NCBI GenBank assembly: GCA_964453035.1
Contig: CAYVOX010000001.1
Location: 10,546 to 74,545, forward strand
Direction: 5' to 3'
Length of the DNA stretch: 64,000 bases
Source: CAYVOX01 sp964453035
GTDB lineage: Bacteria > Chloroflexota > Anaerolineae > Anaerolineales > Anaerolineaceae
Shown here one piece after another: positions 52,492 to 61,653 of the stretch. Below the pieces are notes generated by a model that saw only the letters and a list, made by a program, of their open reading frames with translations, searched no databases and was not told the DNA's origin. Both the position numbers and the translations under genes were made by a program. Within the stretch, counting starts at the first letter, position 1. Each line of letters begins with the position of its first letter.

Positions 52492-53217
52492 ATGCCGCCT
52501 CAAGAAAAATTCTCTTTATTACGGTCAATTCTTAAAACCTTTGGGCTGTCTCCAGAGGCTATCGATGATATCACCGATCGGATTGTTGACCTGCTTTCGG
52601 AAAAAGATCAGAAAACACCCTATAGACAAGATTACCCCTACATTCTGCGAGATGATTTTGTCAGTAAGGCAGAACACAGCTTCTTTCTGGTTCTAAAATC
52701 AGTGGTGCCTGAGACATTGATAATTTGTCCAAAGGTTGCATTAGGAGATCTATTCTACGTAAATTCTAGCGATCCCAGTGAATACCGCACAATGACCAAC
52801 AAAATCGACCGCAAACACGTCGACTATCTTCTTTGCGACGCAAAAACTTTACGGCCACTTGCGGGTATTGAATTGGATGACAAAAGCCACAAGCGGCAAG
52901 ATCGCCAGGCTCGTGATGAATTTGTTGAGAAGGTCTTCTTCGCGGCCAAGTTGCCTCTGGTGCGATTCCCTGCTCAATTTTCTTATTCTGTGGCTGATGT
53001 AAGGTCTGCTGTCGCACCATTTCTAGAAAATATGGAACCAGCTATCAAACCTGAACCCGCAAACCAGCCATTAGGGAAGAACACTCCTGTCTGTCCCAAG
53101 TGCGGCAACCCAATGGTGTTACGCACGGCTAGAAGTGGTTCTACCCCAGGTGAGCAATTTTGGGGTTGTCCAGATTACCCTAAATGTCGGGGGATGTTGA
53201 AATACGAAAAGATATAG
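52492..53217 (+). CDS. DUF2726 protein with C-terminal topoisomerase-type zinc finger
   Basis: A 241-residue protein. Residues about 45-175 are a DUF2726 domain, with D-Y-L-L-C-D and A-G-I-E-L-D-D-K-S-H, spaced like the active site of PD-(D/E)XK nucleases. The C-terminus (about 198-240) is a zf-C4_Topoisom finger: C-P-K-C-G-N-P-M ... W-G-C-P-D-Y-P-K-C. It resembles restriction-endonuclease-like proteins that are often mobile. Codon third positions are visibly A/T-richer than in its neighbours, which suggests transfer. A DNA-related role is likely, its target unknown. Confidence 0.85.
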   Translation: MPPQEKFSLLRSILKTFGLSPEAIDDITDRIVDLLSEKDQKTPYRQDYPYILRDDFVSKAEHSFFLVLKSVVPETLIICPKVALGDLFYVNSSDPSEYRTMTNKIDRKHVDYLLCDAKTLRPLAGIELDDKSHKRQDRQARDEFVEKVFFAAKLPLVRFPAQFSYSVADVRSAVAPFLENMEPAIKPEPANQPLGKNTPVCPKCGNPMVLRTARSGSTPGEQFWGCPDYPKCRGMLKYEKI

Positions 53218-53394
53218 TTTTTTACACAGTTCAATGCTCATGGTTTTTATTATGTGTCCGTCTATTCAAAGCATTGGATTCTTGCCTTCTCGGCAACTTT
53301 TCTGAAATCTCATCAATAAATTGACATTTTCTCCGAAATCATTTACACTAAATCAGTAATATCTATACGCAAACCCTCATTTTAGGAGGTTCCC

Positions 53395-54297
53395 ATGCCC
53401 ACCGACCGTCCAATCATCGCCACTCATATTACCCCCTCCACGCATATCATCCCCGCACTGGGCGCCTGGGAAGTGTACCTCAAAGACCAGGGGCGTTCTC
53501 CATATACCGTCAAAGCCTTCCTCAACGACCTGCAACTGCTCACCTCCTACCTCCCACCTGATCGAACCCTCGGCGCGGTCTCCACCAAAGACCTCAATAA
53601 CTTCCTGCAGTGGCTTCAGAATGGGCGCAGCATCCCCTGTAGCCCCAAGAGTCTCGCCCGCCGCATCACCTCCATTAAATCGTTCTTTCGCTGGCTCCAC
53701 CGCGGTGGCGTCCTCACCGTTGACCCGGCTGAAAAAGTGGTGCAACAATCCGTCATCAGCCCCCTGCCTGAAGTTCTCACCCCAGAGGAGCAGGTTCGAG
53801 TGCTTGAAGCCGCCGCCAGAATGCGCGCAGCAAAAAAGCCGGATGCTCGCCCCTACACCCTGCTAACCCTCCTGCTTGCTACCGGCATTAAAAAAGGTGA
53901 ATGTCTCGCCATTAACCTCAACCATATCGACCTTCAATCCCCCAACGGTCCAATTCTCTTCGTCCGCTATGCCAGTCCTGCCAACCGCTACAAGGAGCGC
54001 AAAATTGACCTCCCCACCGAGTGGATTGGTGCCTACCAGGAATTCCTCACCCAGTACCGCCCATCAGACCGCTTTTTCGACTGGTCTCCACGCCGCCTGG
54101 AATATCTTCTTGCGGATATTGGTAAGGCCGCCCAGCTCACCAAGCACCTATCTTTTGATATGTGCCGCTGGACTTGCGCCCTCAATGACTGGAACTCCAC
54201 CATGGAGCGCGACCACATCCGCCAGAAGCTGGGTATCTCCAAGATTCAGTGGCGTGAAATTTCCACCAAACTCCGGCAATTAGCCGAATCCCACTAA
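53395..54297 (+). CDS. Tyrosine-recombinase-fold protein with lost catalytic residues
   Basis: A 300-residue protein with an N-terminal SAM-like core-binding domain (about 20-110) and a phage-integrase fold (about 125-300). The first catalytic Arg (T-G-L-R) is replaced by Lys166 in T-G-I-K. The H-x-x-R motif is D255-M-C-R258, so His is missing. No Tyr follows at the expected end; Trp286 is near that site. It is probably catalytically inactive and may bind DNA only. The ggaggt RBS and full length argue against a decaying fragment. Confidence 0.8.
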   Translation: MPTDRPIIATHITPSTHIIPALGAWEVYLKDQGRSPYTVKAFLNDLQLLTSYLPPDRTLGAVSTKDLNNFLQWLQNGRSIPCSPKSLARRITSIKSFFRWLHRGGVLTVDPAEKVVQQSVISPLPEVLTPEEQVRVLEAAARMRAAKKPDARPYTLLTLLLATGIKKGECLAINLNHIDLQSPNGPILFVRYASPANRYKERKIDLPTEWIGAYQEFLTQYRPSDRFFDWSPRRLEYLLADIGKAAQLTKHLSFDMCRWTCALNDWNSTMERDHIRQKLGISKIQWREISTKLRQLAESH

Positions 54298-54300
54298 GAA

Positions 54301-54334
54301 AAAGCTCTCTGGAACCTCAATTCCAGAGAGCTTT
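54301..54334. terminator. Bidirectional terminator between convergent genes
   Basis: aaagctctctggaa (54301-54314) and ttccagagagcttt (54321-54334) form a perfect 14-bp stem with a 6-base loop. T-rich runs lie on both sides, so it can end both the recombinase-like gene (+) and the HtrA gene (-). Confidence 0.9.
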
Positions 54335-54371
54335 CTTCAATGCAAATATTCGCAATATCTTGCGGTTGTTT

Positions 54372-55595
54372 TTATCCGGTGGTTGCTGCCAGTGTGACTT
54401 CAAGCTCAATCTGTCTCGTCCCCCTCATCAAGATAAATTTCAGAGTCTCTCCCGGCGCATAGTTAAACAGCGCATTAAGATATTGGTGGGTTTCATCCAG
54501 ATCAATTGACCCGACCTTAATGATGATATCACCTTCCTGAATTCCGGCTTTCGTCGCCGGGCTGCCCGCGTCAACATCAGTCACGTAAGCACCCCACTCC
54601 ACCGGCAGGCCAAAACGCTGCGCCAGCGAAGGATCAATCGACTGCGTTGTTACGCCCACATAAGGGCGCGTGACAAAACCCTTCTCGATAATCCGGGCTG
54701 CCACCTCTTGAGCAGTGCTGGATGGCACTGCAAAACCTAATCCTTCAACCACTGTCGAAGAAGAACCGCTTCCACGCACAATCATCGTATTGATTCCGAT
54801 GACCTGCCCGGCCAGGTTGATGAGCGGACCGCCTGAATTACCCTGGTTGATGGCTGCGTCAGTCTGGATTAATCCGTCCATAGTATAGCCATCGCCCGTA
54901 TCCAGGCTGCGACCAGTGGCGCTCACCACGCCCACAGTCACCGAATTCATAAAGTCACCCAGAGGCGAGCCAATCGCAATCACCGATTCACCCCGCTTTA
55001 GAGTATTGGAATTTCCCAGCGTTGCCACAGCGGGCATTTCGCCCTCCGCCTTTAATACCGCCAGGTCAGAGTAAGCGTCCGTACCGATGAGCTTCGCGGG
55101 TTGCTCTGAGCCGTTTGCCAGGATGACTGAATACTCGCTTCCGCCTTCAACAACATGATTATTGGTCAAGATGTACCCTTCCGCCGAAATAATCACGCCC
55201 GAACCGCTCGATGTGCCGCCCGTGATGACCCTGAATCCCATGCGCCGGTCTGGAATCTTGGTTAATACCGTCACAACTGCAGGTCCAACCTGATCAACCA
55301 CCTTTGTAATGGTCGTCTGGATTTCCGTGCTCGAAATGTTCAACGAGGATTCGACCTGATTGGATTGCGATGATGATTGCATCAACTGGTAATCTTTCTG
55401 ATTGACCTGCGCCAAAGCCTCATCCAGTTGACCTTGCATCGTTCTGTAAACTACATACCCACCTGCCAGCGCTCCACCAAACCCGGCAGTGACCATCAAT
55501 ATCAGCACCAGCAATCCAATCAGAATGTTGCGACCGCTATTATTCTTTGGTTTTTCTCCATAATTCTCTTGTGGAGGGTACGAATAGTAACCCAT
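54372..55595 (-). CDS. HtrA/DegP-like serine protease
   Basis: A 407-residue trypsin-fold protease with an N-terminal membrane anchor (about 22-50). The catalytic triad is H147 (T-N-N-H-V), D177 (Y-S-D-L-A) and S254 (G-N-S-G-G-P), with one C-terminal PDZ domain (about 305-400). It degrades or refolds damaged extracytoplasmic proteins. It lies 8 bases after a Ctp-type protease gene, a common pairing. Confidence 0.95.
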   Translation of the reverse strand: MGYYSYPPQENYGEKPKNNSGRNILIGLLVLILMVTAGFGGALAGGYVVYRTMQGQLDEALAQVNQKDYQLMQSSSQSNQVESSLNISSTEIQTTITKVVDQVGPAVVTVLTKIPDRRMGFRVITGGTSSGSGVIISAEGYILTNNHVVEGGSEYSVILANGSEQPAKLIGTDAYSDLAVLKAEGEMPAVATLGNSNTLKRGESVIAIGSPLGDFMNSVTVGVVSATGRSLDTGDGYTMDGLIQTDAAINQGNSGGPLINLAGQVIGINTMIVRGSGSSSTVVEGLGFAVPSSTAQEVAARIIEKGFVTRPYVGVTTQSIDPSLAQRFGLPVEWGAYVTDVDAGSPATKAGIQEGDIIIKVGSIDLDETHQYLNALFNYAPGETLKFILMRGTRQIELEVTLAATTG

Positions 55596-55603
55596 AGCTC
55601 CTC

Positions 55604-56863
55604 TTATTTACTGGTTTGTACCGTCGTCAGTAACTCAACCGCCTTGTCCAGCTGAGGGTCTCGTCCGGCGGTCATATCGGCTTCGGTGTATTCCACAACC
55701 ACATCCGGAATAAGTCCCTCTCCGTGAATCTGGCGGAGATTGGGGGTCAGCCAGCGCGCCACGGTCACGCGCACGGCGCCCGCATTATCTTTAAGAGCAA
55801 TCCAGTTCTGTACCGATCCCTTACCGTAAGTCTTCATGCCGACCAATTTTCCGCGTCCCAGATCCTGGATAGCCCCGGCAGTAATCTCTGAGGCGGATGC
55901 TGAACCTTCATCCACCAATACCACCAGTGGAATCTGTGTAGCCGTTTCGCCGCCTTTGGTTTTCAACGTCACCTTTTCGCCGTCACCATATTGCTCATAC
56001 ATCACCGCCGTACCGGACTTGAAGAACTCCGAAAGCACCGCCACCGCGGTATCCAGGTATCCGCCGCCGTTCCCGCGCAAATCCAGCACCAACCCGACCG
56101 GTTTTTTGGCCAGTAATTCTTTCAAACCTTTGCGTAGTTCGCTGGCAGTCAGATCGCCGTAGGTGTACAGGCGGATATAGGCAACATTGTTGTCCAGCAT
56201 TTTGCTTTCTGTCTGCGGGGTAAGGATTTTCGCGCGCTGGATGGTGACATCAAACGGCTCATCTGTTCCCTTACGCATAATCGTCAAGGTCACCTTTGAA
56301 CCTGCCGGTCCCAACACCTTCTTGAGCACCAGGTCGCCGGCAACCCCGGTCATGTCTTCCTGGTTTACCTTTAAAATGACGTCCCCGGTTTTCAAACCGG
56401 CTTTCTCAGCCGGAGAGCCTGGCATGGGCGAGATGATTTTTAAGTAGTCCCCGGTGATATCCACCCAGGCGCCAATCCCTTCATACTCTTTACCTTCCAG
56501 GTGCTCATTGGCTGTCTTGAAAGAATCAGGGTCCATGTAACTGGTGTGCTCATCACCCAGCGCAGAAAGCATCCCATCAATCGCGCCGCGCATCAACTGC
56601 AGGTCATCCACCGGCTGGTCAACATACTGGTCGTGGATGATGCCCCACGCTTCCCAGAAGGGTTTGAAAAGTTGGTCGGTATTCGAGTTGCCCGGCACAG
56701 CCGTCTCTGATATTAAAATCGGTGAATTTTGCCCATCCTCACCGGAGACAATCCGGTTGACCGGCATGAACCAGCCCAGCAGTAAGCCGCTGGCAAATGC
56801 GCCGCCCAGTAAGATGATGGCTAGAAAACCAATCAATAAGTATTTAACGGTTTTAGATGGCAT
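55604..56863 (-). CDS. C-terminal processing peptidase (S41, CtpA-like)
   Basis: A 419-residue S41 protease. N-terminal membrane anchor (about 8-32), PDZ domain (about 120-205), and a protease domain with D-L-R-G-N-G-G-G, the G-S-A-S-A-S-E motif with the nucleophile serine (near residue 323) and Lys347 in T-Y-G-K-G-S. It cuts C-terminal tails of exported proteins. RBS aggagct precedes the ATG. Confidence 0.93.
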   Translation of the reverse strand: MPSKTVKYLLIGFLAIILLGGAFASGLLLGWFMPVNRIVSGEDGQNSPILISETAVPGNSNTDQLFKPFWEAWGIIHDQYVDQPVDDLQLMRGAIDGMLSALGDEHTSYMDPDSFKTANEHLEGKEYEGIGAWVDITGDYLKIISPMPGSPAEKAGLKTGDVILKVNQEDMTGVAGDLVLKKVLGPAGSKVTLTIMRKGTDEPFDVTIQRAKILTPQTESKMLDNNVAYIRLYTYGDLTASELRKGLKELLAKKPVGLVLDLRGNGGGYLDTAVAVLSEFFKSGTAVMYEQYGDGEKVTLKTKGGETATQIPLVVLVDEGSASASEITAGAIQDLGRGKLVGMKTYGKGSVQNWIALKDNAGAVRVTVARWLTPNLRQIHGEGLIPDVVVEYTEADMTAGRDPQLDKAVELLTTVQTSK

Positions 56864-56936
56864 GGTAGCTCCTGAAGTGTGCTAAAGATAGCATCACAAT
56901 CTTAAAATGGGATGAAAAACACCGCTTTGTACAATG

Positions 56937-57176
56937 TTACGTAGAATCTTTTTTATCGCTTCCTAAGGTACGCACCCGCTCCGAAAGCTCGCGCAACTGT
57001 TCATCTTCCTTCTTCCAGGCTGCGGTGAAGCTCGGAGTGCGCCCTTTCATTAGAATAGACTGGGAGCCTTTCCCCCTTTGCCGCCACGCGGAAAATAACA
57101 CCAGCCCACTCACCACCACTGTGCCTGCCAGGCAAATCAACGCAATCCACGCCCCGCTCGAAAGCTCAGGTAACAT
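56937..57176 (-). CDS. Small single-span membrane protein of unknown function
   Basis: 79 residues: a membrane segment (about 10-30) followed by a charged, Lys/Glu-rich tail. No known motif. The ATG overlaps the upstream HAD gene stop (tgatg), so it is translationally coupled. A GTG one codon earlier is also in frame. Confidence 0.55.
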   Translation of the reverse strand: MLPELSSGAWIALICLAGTVVVSGLVLFSAWRQRGKGSQSILMKGRTPSFTAAWKKEDEQLRELSERVRTLGSDKKDST

Positions 57177-57814
57177 CACTGTTCCATCCTCTCAATCACA
57201 TCCCCTAGCTGCATGATGGAATCAATGCAAGCGTCAAATTCCTCACTGCCACCGTTCCCCCCGACCCGGACCGTGGAGAATCCCAGCCCCCTGGCCGCCG
57301 CCAGGTTCTTAATCGAATCCTCCACCAGCATGCTGCGGCAGGCTTTTTCTCCCATCAACCCCAGCGCAGCCTCAAATGCCTCAGGCATCGGCTTGCAATA
57401 CGGCGCAACTGACCGGATGTCAATGATTTTCTCAAAACACCCCTCAACCCCAAGCAGACTCAGCACCCGCCGGGCATGGCGTGTATCCGCATTGGTCAGG
57501 ATGACCTTTCGCTGCGGCAGGTGGCTTAACATCTCACCAAGCTGCGGATTGGATTGAAGAAAATTCTGCAGCGGTACATCATGCACGTACTGCAGGTAAT
57601 CCTCCTCATCCAGGTGATACTCTACCTGCAGCCCCCGCATCGTGGTGCCATATTTCACAAATAGCTCATCTCTCAGCCTGAGAGCCTCTTCCATTCCCAA
57701 TCCGAAGCGGTTGCAAATAAAAAGGTTGATACGCTCCCCGATGGCATGCCAGATTCCCGTTGATGCAGGATAAATTGTATCGTCCAGGTCAATGTAGAGC
57801 GTATGTATCTTCAT
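57176..57814 (-). CDS. HAD-family pyrimidine 5'-nucleotidase-like phosphatase
   Basis: A 212-residue HAD hydrolase of the SDT1/pyrimidine 5'-nucleotidase group: motif I Y-I-D-L-D-D-T-I-Y-P, motif II L-T-N-A-D, motif III K-P-M-P-E-A-F, motif IV V-E-D-S-I-K-N-L. It probably dephosphorylates nucleotides or similar phosphates. It is first of a small cluster with the membrane protein gene. Confidence 0.85.
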   Translation of the reverse strand: MKIHTLYIDLDDTIYPASTGIWHAIGERINLFICNRFGLGMEEALRLRDELFVKYGTTMRGLQVEYHLDEEDYLQYVHDVPLQNFLQSNPQLGEMLSHLPQRKVILTNADTRHARRVLSLLGVEGCFEKIIDIRSVAPYCKPMPEAFEAALGLMGEKACRSMLVEDSIKNLAAARGLGFSTVRVGGNGGSEEFDACIDSIMQLGDVIERMEQ

Positions 57815-58154
57815 AGTCCGAGTATAACCGAGATGGCATTATTCATGCAATTTCTCTTTAAGCGCGCGATCCTGCCTGTGAGATACCTTTCGGTAGCCTT
57901 GCGAACCTTTCAACAATGAAATGTCCTTTTCAGCCCTCCGTTCTTGACACAGGTATTTGCATATGTTAAAGTAATATTCAGCCGCTTAGATTTCCATCTA
58001 ATTTACATGATTAATCAAGCAGCGGATGCCTCTCGGTGGGATCGCAGAAAAACAAAAATGCATAAATCTTACCCCTCCAGCGAGCATCGCGACCTAAAAG
58101 ATATTTCTCAGATCCAATTATTTCCGAGGGGAACCCTCAAAAAGGAGTGCAGCC
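57815..58154 (+). promoter_or_regulatory. Gene-free leader with promoter upstream of the roadblock gene
   Basis: This 340-base stretch has no convincing gene. TTGACA at 57944-57949 is followed 17 bases later by TAAAGT at 57967-57972. The transcript would carry a leader of about 175 bases before the TTG start at 58155. The leader has several short G/C blocks (such as ctctcggtggg and ccgagggg) that could pair, but I recognise no riboswitch class. Confidence 0.5.
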
Positions 58155-58526
58155 TTGACCAAATCCCGCACCCAACTGATGGTTGAACGTCTACGTGAAT
58201 TACAGGCGTCCTCACCAGATATTGAAGCCTCAGCCATTGTCAGCGTTGATGGATTAACCATTGCCTCCGCCCTCCCTCAAGGCGTGGAAGAGGATCGCGT
58301 CTCCGCCATGTCAGCTGCCATGCTCTCTCTCGGCGAGCGCATCGCCGGAGAACTCGGTCGCGGTTCGCTTGAACAGGTGTATATCAAAGGCGAAAACGGA
58401 TACGTCGTGCTCATGTCCGTCGGCGAGGAAGCCGTCCTCACCGCCCTAGCCCGTGAGCAGGCTAAGCTCGGGCTAATTTTCCTCGATATGCGCCGCGCCA
58501 CCGACGACCTCAAGAAACTCATCTGA
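58155..58526 (+). CDS. Roadblock/LC7 domain protein (MglB-like)
   Basis: A 123-residue roadblock/LC7 fold protein (A-S-A-I-V-S-V-D-G-L-T-I-A-S-A, and G-Y-V-V-L-M-S-V-G). These proteins are partners of small Ras-like GTPases or parts of polarity and signalling systems. The start is TTG with aaggag 7 bases upstream. No MglA-type GTPase is in the window. Confidence 0.88.
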   Translation: MTKSRTQLMVERLRELQASSPDIEASAIVSVDGLTIASALPQGVEEDRVSAMSAAMLSLGERIAGELGRGSLEQVYIKGENGYVVLMSVGEEAVLTALAREQAKLGLIFLDMRRATDDLKKLI

Positions 58527-58540
58527 AAGGCTATCCCAGC

Positions 58541-59173
58541 ATGGAACCCATCGCCAAAAGCGGATTTTACTATCCCAACAAGATTGCGCGTATCGCGATC
58601 CTCGCTTTAGATGAGGTTATGGGGCGCAACGGTCTTAACGCCATCCTCAATCTCGCCAGCCTCCCCAATTTGATTGATAACCTACCTCCCGATAACCTCG
58701 AGCGAAAATTCGATTTCGCCGATTTCTCAGCTATCAACGGCGCACTGGAGGAAATGTTTGGCCCTCGCGGCGGTCGCAGCCTGGCCCAGCGCGCCGGGCG
58801 CGCCACCTTCAACGATGCCCTCAGAAACTTTGGCGCTCTGGCCGGCGCTGGAGATTTAGCCTTTCGCATCCTCCCCCTGCCCATCAAGCTGCGCATCGGC
58901 CTGCCTGCCATGGCCAAAATCTTCACCACCACCTCCGACCAGCACTCCACCGTTCAGGAAACGGATACCGATTTCATCTACACCATCCACCGCTGCCCGG
59001 TTTGCTGGGGCCGCCATACCGATAAACCCGCCTGTTTTATCGCCACGGGCCTGCTGCAAGCCTCACTGGTATGGGTCTCGGGCGGCAAGGAATTTCGCGT
59101 CTCGCAGACCGCCGCCAAATCCTGCGGTCACGAAAACTGCCAGTTCATCATCAATAAAGAACCGATTGCTTAG
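58541..59173 (+). CDS. V4R (4-vinyl reductase) domain protein
   Basis: A 210-residue protein whose C-terminal half has the V4R pattern C-P-V-C-W-G-R, C-F-I-A-T-G and C-G-H-E-N-C-Q-F. V4R is a small-molecule or metal-binding domain found in transcription regulators and bacteriochlorophyll proteins. The conserved cysteines suggest metal or cofactor binding. It follows the roadblock gene by 14 bases and precedes a response regulator by 6. Confidence 0.8.
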   Translation: MEPIAKSGFYYPNKIARIAILALDEVMGRNGLNAILNLASLPNLIDNLPPDNLERKFDFADFSAINGALEEMFGPRGGRSLAQRAGRATFNDALRNFGALAGAGDLAFRILPLPIKLRIGLPAMAKIFTTTSDQHSTVQETDTDFIYTIHRCPVCWGRHTDKPACFIATGLLQASLVWVSGGKEFRVSQTAAKSCGHENCQFIINKEPIA

Positions 59174-59179
59174 GTCGCT

Positions 59180-60034
59180 GTGGTGAACGAAGAAAAAGCC
59201 ACCATCCTCATCGTTGAAGATGACCTGGATGTTGCGGATATGCTCAACGCTTACTTCCGAGTCCAGGGCTACCAGGTGCTCACCGCCAACTGGGGTGAGG
59301 ATGGTTTACGCGCAGCCCAGTCTAGCCACCCGGATATCATCATCCTCGATATCCGTCTGCCTGATATTGACGGCTTCGAGGTGGCCCAGCGCCTGGGCGC
59401 TAATCAACGTACCTCCGCCATCCCCATCATTTTCCTGACCGAAAAACGCGAGCGCGTTGACCGCCTAAAAGGACTTGAATTACGCGCCGTTGATTACATC
59501 ACCAAGCCCTTCGATATCCAGGAACTGCGCCTTAAAGTCCGTAACACGCTCCTTCGCATTCGCCAGGGCACCCTCACCCACCCCGTCACCGGCCTGCCCG
59601 AAGGTCAACTGATTGATGAAAGGCTCACCCGCTGCCTCCAGGAGCCGGAATGGGCTATTTTGGTTGTCTCGCTCGTCAATCTCCAGCCGTTTCGCGAGGC
59701 GTACGGTTTTGTGGCTGCTGATGACCTGCTGCGCGCAGCGGCTATCATGCTGGAAGACACCCTCCGCTCCGGCGGCTTATCAGCCTTCCTCGGCCAACTG
59801 CAACCCGACCAGTTCATCATTGTCACGCTCCCCCGGCACGTTGAATACCTGGTGGAACATGCCGCCAAACGCCTGGAACAATCCTTCGATTACTTCTACC
59901 GCGACCAGGATCGCACCACCGAGTTTTACACCAGGCAGCGCCTATCCATCAAAATGTCTCCGTTGCTCTCATCGCAATCCACAGCCGTATCACTCGATCA
60001 ACTCAAGCAACAGCTCACCCGCTTGAACCACTGA
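59180..60034 (+). CDS. Response regulator with degenerate GGDEF-like output domain
   Basis: A 284-residue protein. Receiver domain residues 1-120 with D57 phospho-acceptor and K109, followed by a domain (about 130-260) that starts H-P-V-T-G-L-P as GGDEF domains do. The catalytic G-G-D/E-E-F motif is absent (L-Q-P-D-Q-F is at that place), so it should not make cyclic-di-GMP. The start is GTG (one or two possible), with a weak RBS. Confidence 0.82.
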   Translation: MVNEEKATILIVEDDLDVADMLNAYFRVQGYQVLTANWGEDGLRAAQSSHPDIIILDIRLPDIDGFEVAQRLGANQRTSAIPIIFLTEKRERVDRLKGLELRAVDYITKPFDIQELRLKVRNTLLRIRQGTLTHPVTGLPEGQLIDERLTRCLQEPEWAILVVSLVNLQPFREAYGFVAADDLLRAAAIMLEDTLRSGGLSAFLGQLQPDQFIIVTLPRHVEYLVEHAAKRLEQSFDYFYRDQDRTTEFYTRQRLSIKMSPLLSSQSTAVSLDQLKQQLTRLNH

Positions 60035-60055
60035 CACCCCCTTGAGGAGCTGCGC

Positions 60056-60784
60056 TTGAACATCAAGATTGTCATTCCCACCTACAACGAAGCCGAAAAC
60101 CTCCCCCGACTGGTCTCAGCCATCACCGCCTTGCCGCTTCCCAATCTGCAGCTCCTGATTGTGGATGATAACAGCCCCGACGGTACCGGCCAGATTGCCG
60201 ACGATCTATCCCTGCAAACTTCAGGCCAGGTTGAAGTGCTGCACCGTGCCGGTAAACTTGGCCTCGGTTCTGCCTATATCCAGGGATTTAAACATTGTCT
60301 TTCTCAAGATGTGGATGCCATCATCCAGATGGATGCGGATTTCTCTCACCCGGTTGAAAAAATCCCGGTACTGGCCCAGCTCATTCAATCCTGTGATGTC
60401 GCCCTCGGTTCTCGTTACGTTCCCGGCGGCAAATTAGACGACCGCTGGCCTTTCTGGCGTAAAGCTCTTTCCGGTTTTGGCAACTTCTACGCCCGCACCA
60501 TCCTCGGCGCCCCCGTCCGTGATATGACCGGCGGTTTCCGCATCTGGCGCCGCCAAACCCTCGCTGCCATGCCCCTGGACGCCGTGCGCTCCAATGGTTA
60601 TGTCTTCCAGGTCGAGATGATTTACATCGCCCACCGTCTCGGATTCACCGCAAAAGAAACCCCCATCTATTTTGCCGACCGCCGCTGGGGCAAATCCAAA
60701 ATGTCCTTCCGCATCCAGGTGGAAGCTGCCTTCCGCACCTGGAAGCTCTTATCCATGTACCGCCATCTTAAACCGCTAGTCTAA
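60056..60784 (+). CDS. Polyprenol monophosphomannose synthase (DPM1-like GT2)
   Basis: A 242-residue GT2 transferase without membrane segments. I-P-T-Y-N-E-A-E-N-L-P, D-D-N-S-P-D-G-T and M-D-A-D-F-S-H-P match soluble dolichol/polyprenol phosphate mannosyltransferases. It would supply polyprenyl-phosphate sugar for envelope glycosylation. The start is TTG with gaggag upstream. Confidence 0.88.
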   Translation: MNIKIVIPTYNEAENLPRLVSAITALPLPNLQLLIVDDNSPDGTGQIADDLSLQTSGQVEVLHRAGKLGLGSAYIQGFKHCLSQDVDAIIQMDADFSHPVEKIPVLAQLIQSCDVALGSRYVPGGKLDDRWPFWRKALSGFGNFYARTILGAPVRDMTGGFRIWRRQTLAAMPLDAVRSNGYVFQVEMIYIAHRLGFTAKETPIYFADRRWGKSKMSFRIQVEAAFRTWKLLSMYRHLKPLV

Positions 60785-60813
60785 TTATCCATTTTCCCCC
60801 CGCGCTGTTGATT

Positions 60814-61653
60814 CTAACCCTCTCGCCTGAAGCAGACCTCCACCAGCCTGCCCCACTCCTCCATCGAAACTGTTTCTGCCCGCCGTTTGGCGTCAATCTT
60901 AGCCCTCCCCAGCAGCAGCGCGGCTTCTTCCACCGTCCAGCCCATCCCACCCGCCAGTGAATTCCGCAGCGTCTTGCGCCGCTGGCTAAATCCCGCCCGG
61001 ATCAAAGCAAAGAATCGCTCCAACTGCTCCCCCGCGATCAGCGGTTCAGAGTAAAGGTCAATGCGCACCACGCCCGAATCCACCGCCGGAGCCGGGTAAA
61101 ACGCCCCCGCAGGGATTCGCCCCACAACCTTTGCCTTGCCGTAAACCTGCACGCTCAGCGCCAGCAGGCTCATCTCACCCGGCCTGGCGCAGATTCGCTC
61201 CGCCACCTCCCGCTGAACCGTCAGCACCAATCGCTCTGGTTTTAACCTGGCTTCCAGCAAATGCCGGATTAATGCGCTGGTGATGTAGTACGGAATATTC
61301 GCAACCACCAGGTAGCCCTCCCGGTGCATCAAATCCATCGGGTTAAGTTCCAATATATCCCCCTGAACCACCTCCACGTTATCAACATCCCCTAACACTT
61401 CGCGCAGCGGTGCCAGCAGGTCTTTATCCAGCTCCACAGCCACCACCCGCCCCGCCTTCAGCGCCAGGTAACGCGTCAGGCTACCCAGTCCCGGGCCAAC
61501 TTCCAATACCTCCGCCCCCTGTGGGATCTCTGCCCAGTCAACAATGGCGCGCAGGGCACTTTCATCCAGCAGAAAATTCTGCCCCAAACCCTTTTTTGGG
61601 GTCAGGCCGTGGCGTTTTAAAAGACCGGTCACATCCAGGCGCGGCAGGCTCAT
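60814..61653 (-). CDS. rsmA: 16S rRNA dimethyladenosine transferase
   Basis: A 279-residue KsgA/RsmA protein that dimethylates two adenines near the 3' end of 16S rRNA. G-Q-N-F-L, V-L-E-V-G-P-G-L-G-S-L-T, and the catalytic N-I-P-Y-Y are clear. Its ATG overlaps the stop of the YabE-like gene by 4 bases (atga), an order also found in Firmicutes. Confidence 0.95.
   Translation of the reverse strand: MSLPRLDVTGLLKRHGLTPKKGLGQNFLLDESALRAIVDWAEIPQGAEVLEVGPGLGSLTRYLALKAGRVVAVELDKDLLAPLREVLGDVDNVEVVQGDILELNPMDLMHREGYLVVANIPYYITSALIRHLLEARLKPERLVLTVQREVAERICARPGEMSLLALSVQVYGKAKVVGRIPAGAFYPAPAVDSGVVRIDLYSEPLIAGEQLERFFALIRAGFSQRRKTLRNSLAGGMGWTVEEAALLLGRAKIDAKRRAETVSMEEWGRLVEVCFRREG

Noticed and set aside
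57944..58186. 80-residue open frame upstream of the roadblock gene
   Set aside because: No RBS, no homology pattern, and its start overlaps the -35 box of a good promoter.
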